Shown in pieces: positions 1 to 4,972 of a stretch of DNA of 8,215 nucleotides. Below the pieces are notes generated by a model that saw only the letters and a program-made list of their open reading frames with translations, made no database searches and was not told the origin of the DNA. The stretch covers positions 1 through 8,215 of the forward strand of contig CAKQDL010000062.1 in the NCBI GenBank assembly GCA_934229395.1, in the 5' to 3' direction. Position 1 is the first letter of the stretch. Every line of letters begins with the position of its first letter. A program made the position numbers and the translations under genes. The DNA is from an uncultured Peptococcaceae bacterium. GTDB lineage: Bacteria > Bacillota > Peptococcia > Peptococcales > Peptococcaceae.

Positions 1-437
1 GCACTACCGTACATAACGGTTGCTCCATCAAGCACCCATTCTTTCTTTGTGATGTTGTAATCTCGAATCTTTCCGGCGTGTTTATAAATCCCCTGAAAGA
101 GTTTGCGGTGAATAGAGATATACTCATTCGGAGAAAATGAGAACGCTGTTTCAGAAAGAATTTCAGCAATACGGGAAGAAACCTTATCAGCTTCTTCAGT
201 ACGCTCGTCATCAGACAAATGGACAGGTCTTTCTTCATAGTAGCTGTCGATAAGGCTCTGTGCTTCCTTCATCGTGATTTTGCCTTCAATATTCTGAATG
301 GCAGTATCAATCAAATATTTAGATGGTTTGAGTCCGTCCACTGCCTGAAGTCCGATTGCTGTACTCCAAGCATACCCCTTATGAGCCTTATCCGGTTCAG
401 ACTCCCTCAAATATTCCTTAAACGGGTCTTTTTCCAT
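1..437 (-). CDS. Fic-family protein with N-terminal VbhA-like region (partial, runs off left edge)
   Basis: Reading the minus strand from the ATG at 437-435 gives 145 residues with no stop before the window edge. Residues about 36-70 form a helix region containing AIQNIEG (46-52), which resembles the inhibitory helix of VbhA-type Fic antitoxins. Residues about 105-135 (ISIHRKLFQGIYKHAGKIRD) match the first helices of the Fic fold. The catalytic HPFxxGNGR motif would lie beyond the edge and is not visible. Fic proteins usually transfer AMP or another phosphate-containing group to target proteins, and many act as toxins or self-regulated enzymes. The start is supported by GAGG at 446-449, 8 nt upstream. 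The WYL fragment lies upstream on the same strand. The usual inhibitory motif is S/T-x-x-x-E-G; here the first position is Ile47, with Thr45 nearby. Family assignment is fairly firm; activity is not shown. Confidence 0.8.
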   Translation of the reverse strand, partial: MEKDPFKEYLRESEPDKAHKGYAWSTAIGLQAVDGLKPSKYLIDTAIQNIEGKITMKEAQSLIDSYYEERPVHLSDDERTEEADKVSSRIAEILSETAFSFSPNEYISIHRKLFQGIYKHAGKIRDYNITKKEWVLDGATVMYGS

Positions 438-459
438 ATCCACTACCTCGCTTCATAGT

Positions 460-489
460 CTTATAATTCAATCTTACTTAATTTGTGCA
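460..489 (-). promoter_or_regulatory. Candidate promoter for the Fic-family gene
   Basis: On the minus strand, TATAAG (465-460) could be a -10 box and TGCACA (489-484) a -35 box, with an 18-nt spacer. Both match the sigma-A consensus only partly. The -35 box lies inside the 27-bp palindrome at 480-506, so a protein bound there could control it. This is inference from spacing only. Confidence 0.35.
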
Positions 490-506
490 GACGGTCTGCA
501 CAAATT
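480..506. repeat. 27-bp perfect palindrome between WYL fragment and fic start
   Basis: Arms of 13 bp (AATTTGTGCAGAC and its exact reverse complement) flank a single central base at 493. The site begins 10 bp beyond the stop of the WYL fragment and lies 43 bp upstream of the Fic ATG. No T-run follows on the minus strand, so an intrinsic terminator is less likely than an operator for a dimeric regulator. A terminator with a poor U-tract cannot be excluded. Confidence 0.75.
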
Positions 507-516
507 CAAATCTTCA

Positions 517-786
517 CTATTCACTTTCCTGCATATCCTCATCAGCTTTTGCAATCATCTGTCTGTATTGTTCTTTTACACTTTCCGGTGCAAGTATCTG
601 TACCTTGCCATTAAAGCCAAACACCCAATCGAAGAAAGTCTGACTGGCTGATACTTCGGTCTGTACCCTGAAAGAAGTCATATCATACGCAAGAGTTGTC
701 ACATCTTCTCCAAAACGGTCAACCATTGTTTTCATCAGACTGTTATCACACCGTAAATCCACAAGAACTTTCTCTCTGGAGAACAT
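517..786 (-). pseudogene. C-terminal remnant of WYL-domain transcriptional regulator
   Basis: The 89-residue frame matches the C-terminal part of WYL-domain regulators: KVLVDLRCDNSLMKTMVDRF (residues 6-25), then a WCX-like extension with RVQTEVSASQTFFDWVFGF (40-58) and a final helix. Full proteins of this type are about 300 residues and start with a winged helix-turn-helix. That domain and most of the WYL core are missing. The frame hits a TAG about eight codons before the first ATG, and no ribosome binding site precedes it. The sequence upstream (787-840) is a hairpin that encodes nothing WYL-like in any frame. I therefore read this as a truncated gene, broken at about 787-790, rather than a short intact protein. 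It lies upstream of the Fic gene on the same strand; in an intact locus the pair could have been regulator and target. Confidence 0.65.
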
Positions 787-788
787 AA

Positions 789-837
789 AGAATAAAGTGC
801 GTAAGCTGTTGGTTTTCTAACTTACACACTTTATTTT
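789..837. repeat. Imperfect inverted repeat (long-stem hairpin) at truncated WYL gene
   Basis: The arm 791-805 (AATAAAGTGCGTAAG) pairs with 821-835 at 14 of 15 positions. In minus-strand RNA the single mismatch becomes a G-U pair, so the stem is continuous. One further A-T pair (789/837) is possible beyond a second weak position. The loop is 15 nt. The repeat sits exactly where the WYL frame is lost. It may be the end of an integrated element, a remnant of two IS tips, or a terminator; the sequence alone does not decide. Confidence 0.65.
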
Positions 838-939
838 ACACTCTCGACAATTTCGTCAAAACTGCAAAAGTGTCGCAGGTGGCAGCTGTTATGTGATACA
901 ATTTCGCGAAATAGACATGATTTGTCGCACATAATGAAA
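838..939. other. Junction spacer with degenerate direct repeats and a 12-bp palindrome
   Basis: No gene is visible here. ACAATTTCG occurs at 847-855 and 898-906. TGTCGCA occurs at 871-877 and 923-929. The two pairs have nearly the same offset (51 and 52 bp), so the block looks like two degenerate copies of a roughly 32-bp unit. ATTTCGCGAAAT at 901-912 is a perfect palindrome. Repeats of this kind can be recombinase or regulator binding sites, but that role is inference. Confidence 0.4.
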
Positions 940-977
940 GAAAGCCGGCTACAGAGCGTATCTGTAGCCGGTCTTTC
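931..977 (-). terminator. Rho-independent terminator of greA-lysS operon
   Basis: On the minus strand the stem GAAAG-A-CCGGCTACAGA (977-961) pairs with TCTGTAGCCGG-CTTTC (955-940) around a 5-nt loop, with a single bulged A. It is followed by a T-rich stretch (939-931). It begins 3 bp after the lysS stop codon. The 11-bp GC-rich core makes this a strong terminator. Confidence 0.88.
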
Positions 978-980
978 GTT

Positions 981-2912
981 TTAATAAAGCTTTGCGCCTG
1001 CTGGGATGTGTGGATCAACCATGAGGAGGTTGAGCTCTTCTTTGTCGTCGCGCTTATTGACGGCGCTGATGACCATACCGCAGGAGTCGATGCCCATCAT
1101 TGGGCGTGGTGGCAAGTTGGTGATGGCGATCAAGGTTTTGCCGATGAGTTCTTCTGGTTGGTAGTACTCACGGATGCCGCTAAGGATGGTGCGGTTGGTG
1201 CCTGAGCCATCATCTAGGGTGAATTGCAAGAGCTTTTTGCTCTTTGGCACTTCCTTGCAATCCAAAACCTTCACGGCGCGGAAGTCGCTCTTGGAGAAGG
1301 TTTCAAAGTCAACGCTGTCTTCAAAGAGGGGTTCAATCACAACGTTGGAAAAGTCGATGACTTCTTCAGTTGCTTCTACTTCAGCTTTGGCTTCTTTTTT
1401 TGCTGCCTTCTTGCTCTTTGGTTCGTCAAGTGGCTTCATTGTAGGGAAGAGGAGGACGTCGCGGATGGATTCTGCGCCGGTGAGGAGCATGACCATACGG
1501 TCGATACCAATGCCGAGGCCGCCTGTTGGAGGGAGACCGTATTCCAAGGCTTGGAGGAAGTCTTCATCCATTGGATGGGCTTCGTCGTCACCTTTGCGCT
1601 TGGCTTCTACCTGTGCTTCAAAACGGCCGCGTTGGTCGATTGGGTCGTTGAGTTCGGAGAAGGCGTTGGCGTGCTCGCGACCGAGGATGAAGAGTTCAAA
1701 ACGGTCGGTAAGGGCTGGGTTGGAGGCCTTACGGAGAGCAAGTGGAGAAATTTCTACTGGGTAGTCGATGATGAAGGTTGGTTGAATCAAGGTGTGTTCA
1801 ACGGCTTCGTCAAAGAGTTCGCCCAAAACGTTGCCGCGTGGCATATCGTCTGGAATATCAAGACCGCGGGCACGTGCTGCTGCGCGGAATTCGTCGTCGG
1901 TCATGTCGCTGGCATAGTCGATGCCGGTGGCTTCTTTAACGCTGTCGCTCATGGAGATGCGGCGCCATGGGGTTTCGAGGTCGACTTTGAAATCGCCATA
2001 ATCAAGCACGGCGCTGCCCAATACTTCCTTGGCAACGGTACGGAAGAGGTCTTCGGTGAGGTCCATCATGGTTTCGTAGTCACCAAAGGCTTGGTATACT
2101 TCCAAAAGGGTAAATTCTGGGTTGTGGCGGGTGTCGATGCCTTCGTTACGGAATACACGGCCAATTTCATACACGCGTTCCATACCACCAACAATGAGGC
2201 GCTTGAGGTGGAGCTCAAGGGCGATACGCATATAGAGGTCGATGTCTAAGGCGTTGTGGTGGGTGATGAATGGGCGGGCGTTGGCGCCACCAGCTAGGGT
2301 GTGAAGCACTGGGGTTTCTACTTCAAGGAAGGCACGTTCATCGAGGTAACGACGAATGGCGGTGACAATCTTGGAGCGAAGCACGAAGGTGTTCTTCACT
2401 TCTGGATTCATAATAAGGTCTACATAGCGTTGACGATAGCGGGTTTCGGTATCGGTAAGGCCATGGAACTTTTCTGGAAGTGGACGCATGGACTTGCAAA
2501 GGTGGTCAAAATGGGTCACCTTAATGGAAAGCTCGCCACGGTCAGTGACAAAAACTTGACCGGTAATACCAACGATATCGCCAATATCGGCCTTTTTAAA
2601 GAGCCAGTGCATATCTTCGCCAACCACGTCTTGGCGGGAGTAGATTTGCATATTGCCAGAAAGGTCGGCCACGTTGGCAAAGCCTGCCTTGCCTTGGCCG
2701 CGCTTGGCCATGATGCGGCCAGCGATTTTGACTTCTTTGCCGCTTTCTACGAGGGCGTCTTTTTGATCGATGATTTCGTTGATATGGTGGGTAATGTCAA
2801 AGCGATGACCAAATGGGTCTACGCCGCGTTCACGAAGTGCGTCCATCTTTTCGAGGCGCACGTTCATAATTTGCTTAAGACCGCCTTCAGCCTTCTTGTT
2901 GTTGTCTGCCAT
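981..2912 (-). CDS. lysS: Lysine--tRNA ligase, class II, with fused C-terminal tRNA-binding domain
   Basis: This cytoplasmic enzyme charges tRNA-Lys with lysine using ATP. It has 643 residues. An OB-fold anticodon-binding domain lies at about 60-150. The class II catalytic core follows, with motif 2 around RVFRNEGIDTRHNPEF (252-267) and motif 3 GLGIGIDRMVMLL (465-477). ELNDPIDQR (420-428) is typical of LysRS. Bacterial LysRS normally ends near residue 500. Here a Lys/Ala/Glu-rich linker (about 497-518) leads to a second OB fold (about 535-643) with DFRAVKVLDCKEVPKSKKLL, SGIREYY and the MGIDSCGM segment. These resemble the Trbp111/EMAPII-like domain found at the end of many MetRS proteins. The start is ATG 2912-2910, with AAGGAGGAC ending 8 nt upstream inside the end of greA. 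It is co-transcribed with greA (5 nt between stop and start). Confidence 0.97.
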   Translation of the reverse strand: MADNNKKAEGGLKQIMNVRLEKMDALRERGVDPFGHRFDITHHINEIIDQKDALVESGKEVKIAGRIMAKRGQGKAGFANVADLSGNMQIYSRQDVVGEDMHWLFKKADIGDIVGITGQVFVTDRGELSIKVTHFDHLCKSMRPLPEKFHGLTDTETRYRQRYVDLIMNPEVKNTFVLRSKIVTAIRRYLDERAFLEVETPVLHTLAGGANARPFITHHNALDIDLYMRIALELHLKRLIVGGMERVYEIGRVFRNEGIDTRHNPEFTLLEVYQAFGDYETMMDLTEDLFRTVAKEVLGSAVLDYGDFKVDLETPWRRISMSDSVKEATGIDYASDMTDDEFRAAARARGLDIPDDMPRGNVLGELFDEAVEHTLIQPTFIIDYPVEISPLALRKASNPALTDRFELFILGREHANAFSELNDPIDQRGRFEAQVEAKRKGDDEAHPMDEDFLQALEYGLPPTGGLGIGIDRMVMLLTGAESIRDVLLFPTMKPLDEPKSKKAAKKEAKAEVEATEEVIDFSNVVIEPLFEDSVDFETFSKSDFRAVKVLDCKEVPKSKKLLQFTLDDGSGTNRTILSGIREYYQPEELIGKTLIAITNLPPRPMMGIDSCGMVISAVNKRDDKEELNLLMVDPHIPAGAKLY

Positions 2913-2917
2913 GTGGC

Positions 2918-3406
2918 TTAGTCCTCCTTCTTTTCTAGGGATACGCGAATCACTTCATATTGGAGCACGCCAGCTGGTGCTTCTACATCTACAACCTGGC
3001 CTTCGCGCTTGCCCAAAAGAGCCTTGCCTAGAGGGGATTCGTTGGAAATTTTGTTTTGCATTGGGTCTGCTTCGCTGGTACCTACAATGCGGTATTCTTC
3101 GGTTTCGTCAAATTCCATATCGCGCACAGTCACATAGGAGCCAATGTTGATGACGCCCATGGTGGAGGCGCTTTCTTCAATAACCTTGGCTTTGCGAATG
3201 GTGGCTTCGATGGTTTGGATGCGGCCTTCAATGAAAGCTTGCTCGTTTTTGGCATCATCGTACTCGGAGTTTTCGCTCAAGTCACCAAAGTCAATAGCTT
3301 GTTTCAAACGTTCAGCTACTTCTTTACGGCGTACGGTTTTAAGATTAACAAGCTCTTCTTTAAGATTGTCGAGCCCTTCCTGTGTGAGAATTACTGCATC
3401 TTCCAT
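2918..3406 (-). CDS. greA: Transcription elongation factor GreA
   Basis: GreA enters the secondary channel of RNA polymerase and stimulates cleavage of backtracked RNA, freeing stalled complexes. The chosen start (ATG 3406-3404) gives 162 residues, close to the usual 158. An ATG further upstream at 3478 would add 24 residues that do not look like GreA. GGAGG lies 8 nt before the chosen start. The N-terminal coiled coil covers about 8-75, with the acidic tip GDLSENSEYDDAKNEQ (41-56), whose Asp42 and Glu45 are the residues expected to coordinate the catalytic metal. The C-terminal FKBP-like domain covers about 85-160 and includes SPLGKALLGKREG (124-136). The gene leads the greA-lysS operon; its last codons carry the lysS ribosome binding site, which suggests coupled translation. 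Confidence 0.96.
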   Translation of the reverse strand: MEDAVILTQEGLDNLKEELVNLKTVRRKEVAERLKQAIDFGDLSENSEYDDAKNEQAFIEGRIQTIEATIRKAKVIEESASTMGVINIGSYVTVRDMEFDETEEYRIVGTSEADPMQNKISNESPLGKALLGKREGQVVDVEAPAGVLQYEVIRVSLEKKED

Positions 3407-3461
3407 TGTGGTGGCCTCCATTTTATAGGTAGTAAGTTTAAAATTTGCGTATGACAAATAA

Positions 3462-3479
3462 ATTGAGTATCCGCTCAAT
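3462..3479. promoter_or_regulatory. Inverted repeat in initially transcribed region of greA
   Basis: ATTGAG (3462-3467) and CTCAAT (3474-3479) are perfect inverted arms 6 bp apart, placed just downstream of the greA -10 box. A second pair, ATCCGCT (3469-3475) and AGCGGAT (3492-3498), overlaps it and brackets the -10 box. Either could be an operator, or a 5' leader hairpin in the greA mRNA. No regulator is identified. Confidence 0.4.
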
Positions 3480-3485
3480 CAAAAT

Positions 3486-3514
3486 ATTATAAGCGGATGG
3501 CCGCACGCTGTCAA
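3486..3514 (-). promoter_or_regulatory. Perfect-consensus sigma-A promoter for greA-lysS
   Basis: On the minus strand TTGACA (3514-3509) and TATAAT (3491-3486) are separated by exactly 17 bp. All 12 consensus positions match. Transcription would start near 3479, giving a 5' leader of about 70 nt before the greA ATG. It diverges from the lexA promoter, and the two -35 boxes are about 40 bp apart. Confidence 0.9.
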
Positions 3515-3554
3515 GACTTGGGCGAAAAGAATTGGCCGAGGAGCGATGATACGT

Positions 3555-3583
3555 TTGCACTCGGCGGCGGTGGCGCGTATAAT
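3555..3583 (+). promoter_or_regulatory. Sigma-A promoter for lexA
   Basis: TTGCAC (3555-3560) and TATAAT (3578-3583) have a 17-bp spacer. The -10 box is perfect and the -35 box matches 4 of 6. Transcription would start near 3590. No clear Firmicute SOS box (GAAC-N4-GTTC) overlaps it. The nearest candidates are the weak GATG-ATAC-GTTT at 3545-3556 and the direct, not inverted, repeat GAAC-ATC-GAAC at 3591-3601. Confidence 0.75.
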
Positions 3584-3618
3584 AAGAAGAGAACATCGAA
3601 CAGAAAGGATGGAGCGAC

Positions 3619-4296
3619 ATGGCAGTAGAAGCTCGCAGAAATAAAGAACGTCCGTTGACCCCTCGCCAAGCAGGGATTCTTGAATATATTATAGAAGAGG
3701 TGTCGAACAAAGGTTATCCACCAGCCGTTCGTGAAATTGGCCGTCACGTTGGCCTGCAATCCTCCTCAACCGTTCACGCTCACCTCACCACCTTAGAGGA
3801 ACGCGGCTACATCAAGCGTGACCCAGCCAAGCCACGTGCCATTATGGTCCTGCGCTATCCAGACGGCACGCCATTTGTGGCCAGCAGCGAAGGCCTCTTG
3901 GTGGAAGAGGATTTTGACGAAATGGTCAACTTGCCTGTTTTGGGCAATGTGGCCGCCGGCGAACCTATTTTTGCTGACGAAAATGTCGAGGACACCATCA
4001 CCTTCTCCATGCGCTTTGTGCGCAACGAAGGCTCCTTTATGTTGCGCATCCGCGGCAACAGCATGGTCAACATTGGCATTATGGATGGCGACTACATCAT
4101 CGTAGGCCCTCAGCAAACCGCTCAGAACGGCGATGTTGTTGTGGCCCTCATTGGCGATGAAGCCACCTGCAAAACCTTCTATCACGAAAAAAACACCGTT
4201 CGCCTGCAGCCAGAAAACGACGAGATGGAACCCATCTACGTAGAAAACCCAATGATTATAGGCAAGGTCATCGGTGTCTATCGCGATATGCACTAA
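3619..4296 (+). CDS. lexA: LexA repressor, SOS response regulator with S24 self-cleaving domain
   Basis: LexA represses DNA-damage genes. On RecA-ssDNA filaments it cuts itself and derepresses the SOS regulon. The protein has 225 residues. A winged helix-turn-helix covers about 12-75 (LTPRQAGILEYI and SSSTVHAHLTTLEERGYI). A linker leads to the peptidase S24 fold at about 103-225. The cleavage site is Ala113-Gly114 in NVAAGEP, the nucleophile is Ser148 in RGNSM, and the general base is Lys185 in EATCK, so the self-cleavage apparatus is intact. AAAGGA at 3604-3609 lies 9 nt before the ATG. It is slightly longer than the common 200-210 residues. The gene is divergent from greA-lysS and appears monocistronic. 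Autoregulation is expected for the family, but no clear operator is visible. Confidence 0.96.
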   Translation: MAVEARRNKERPLTPRQAGILEYIIEEVSNKGYPPAVREIGRHVGLQSSSTVHAHLTTLEERGYIKRDPAKPRAIMVLRYPDGTPFVASSEGLLVEEDFDEMVNLPVLGNVAAGEPIFADENVEDTITFSMRFVRNEGSFMLRIRGNSMVNIGIMDGDYIIVGPQQTAQNGDVVVALIGDEATCKTFYHEKNTVRLQPENDEMEPIYVENPMIIGKVIGVYRDMH

Positions 4297-4305
4297 AAAT
4301 ACCTC

Positions 4306-4330
4306 AGCGTCCGCACAGGTTGCGGGCGCT
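4306..4330 (+). terminator. Possible lexA terminator hairpin
   Basis: GCGTCCGCA (4307-4315) pairs with TGCGGGCGC (4321-4329), allowing one G-U pair, around a 5-nt loop; A4306 and T4330 can extend it. It starts 10 bp after the lexA stop. The downstream sequence is only mildly T-rich (TTCAACTTG), so termination may be inefficient or the hairpin may serve mainly for 3' end stability. Confidence 0.5.
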
Positions 4331-4420
4331 TCAACTTGTCGAAAAACCTAAAATGTGTATGTAAAGAGAAAACTTTCTATAAATAGCAAAAGCCTTCTCC
4401 GCCTGGGGAGACAATGTCAT
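4331..4420 (-). other. 29-residue micro-ORF, unlikely expressed
   Basis: ATG at 4420-4418 opens a 29-residue frame beginning MTLSPQAEKAFAIYRKF. The segment looks protein-like (amphipathic, no odd composition), but there is no ribosome binding site, and the hairpin at 4430-4461 sits immediately upstream. It might be a fragment of a mobile-element protein. I do not recognise a family. Confidence 0.2.
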
Positions 4421-4429
4421 TAAGTTAAC

Positions 4430-4465
4430 AAAATAGACCCCGTTTCCACGAGGTCTATTTTTATG
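4430..4465. terminator. Bidirectional-type intrinsic terminator
   Basis: AAAATAGACC (4430-4439) and GGTCTATTTT (4452-4461) form a perfect 10-bp stem. Two more C-G pairs inside (4441-4442 with 4449-4450) close a 6-nt loop. On the plus strand the stem ends in TTTTT; on the minus strand it ends in TTTTG. The plus direction fits read-through from lexA. It lies 56 bp upstream of the small GTG frame. Confidence 0.75.
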
Positions 4466-4517
4466 CCAACCGTAAAATGATATGCTTATTCTTATTAGAT
4501 ATTACGGAGGGATTATT

Positions 4518-4613
4518 GTGACAACATCTTTAAAAAGTATTAAGTGCTCTCTAAATAAATTTCGTTCAGTACTCAAAAATTTTTACTGTTCAACTTGGAT
4601 TTGCAATTTATGA
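4518..4613 (+). CDS. Small ORF (31 aa) with good RBS; possible transposase N-terminal remnant
   Basis: A GTG start at 4518-4520 is preceded by CGGAGGG with a spacing of about 7 nt, as good as the RBS of any gene in the window. The frame runs 31 residues (MTTSLKSIKCSLNKFRSV...) to TGA at 4611-4613. It is basic, with three cysteines (10, 24, 29), and has no signal peptide. The codon choice is much richer in A+T than in lexA or nfo. A small expressed peptide is possible. A truncated start of an IS protein is equally possible, given the terminator just upstream. No family is recognised. Confidence 0.3.
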   Translation: MTTSLKSIKCSLNKFRSVLKNFYCSTWICNL

Positions 4614-4661
4614 ACAGAAAGCATTCACGGATTCATAAAAAAACACGCTCGTCCCACTTTT

Positions 4662-4958
4662 TTATACGTCGATGGTTTCGGTGTAGTCGTCACCTACGTT
4701 GTTGCGTGGTGGCTGGTTGGTGAAGGTGGTATCAAAAGGGGTGCCGGAGGCGTAGTAAATGCCTTGTGGCTTTTCGCCTGGCATAAAAATCCAGCACAAG
4801 ATGTAGAGGGTTGGGCCGGGCACGCCGCCAGGGAGCATGAGGAGCAAGAAGAGGAAACGGAAAATCATTGGGGAGATGTTAAAATAGTCCCCCAAGCCGG
4901 CGCATACGCCGGCAATTTTGCGCTCAGAGAGTGGGCGCATGAGTTTTTTCTTAGTCAT
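4662..4958 (-). CDS. PspC-domain membrane protein
   Basis: The protein has 98 residues. Residues about 4-62 form a PspC domain: a basic N-terminus (MTKKKLMRPL), then RKIAGVCAGLGDYF (13-26), then a hydrophobic membrane segment (about 31-45) and a second one (about 50-59) ending in the usual FMPGE. The C-terminal 35 residues are polar and acidic. PspC proteins are inner-membrane proteins. In proteobacteria PspC is a phage-shock sensor; in Firmicutes single-domain homologues are linked to envelope stress, often with unproven roles. GAGGTGA about 6 nt upstream supports the ATG at 4958-4956. It starts 14 bp after the stop of the Crp-family gene, with its RBS near that gene's end, so the two form an operon. 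Confidence 0.9.
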   Translation of the reverse strand: MTKKKLMRPLSERKIAGVCAGLGDYFNISPMIFRFLFLLLMLPGGVPGPTLYILCWIFMPGEKPQGIYYASGTPFDTTFTNQPPRNNVGDDYTETIDV

Positions 4959-4972
4959 TGAAGGTCACCTCG

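Larger units (their letters stand above)
4297..4661. other. A+T-rich intergenic region, possible decayed insertion element
   Basis: No normal-length gene lies between lexA and pspC. The stretch has more A+T than its flanks. It contains the lexA hairpin, a minus-strand micro-ORF (4331-4420), a strong bidirectional-type hairpin (4430-4461), and a plus-strand GTG micro-ORF with a good RBS (4518-4613). TTCAACTTG occurs at 4330-4338 and 4589-4597, flanking most of this material, but a 9-bp repeat could be chance. A hairpin just before a short, truncated-looking reading frame resembles the promoter end of an IS. No terminal repeats or recognisable transposase were found. Confidence 0.35.

Noticed and set aside
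219..458. Plus-strand frame of 79 residues
   Set aside because: Antisense to the Fic-family gene, no RBS, no recognisable domain.
836..1018. Minus-strand frame of 60 residues over the lysS terminator
   Set aside because: It covers a terminator and the end of lysS in another frame and has no RBS.
1224..2249. Long plus-strand open frame of 341 residues antisense to lysS
   Set aside because: It lies wholly over lysS. Its composition (rich in Phe, Val, Gly, His) is the mirror of biased lysS codons, and there is no RBS or family resemblance.
3407..3478. Upstream GreA start adding 24 residues (ATG at 3478)
   Set aside because: It would start at or before the predicted transcription start, has no RBS, and the extra residues do not match GreA. 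The ATG at 3406 has GGAGG at 8 nt.
3793..4293. Minus-strand open frame of 166 residues over lexA
   Set aside because: Shadow of lexA codon bias; lexA has complete motifs and a good promoter and RBS.
4640..4668. A-run/T-run flanking the end of pspC as an intrinsic terminator
   Set aside because: The minus strand has A6 and T7 tracts, but the sequence between them does not form a stable GC stem.
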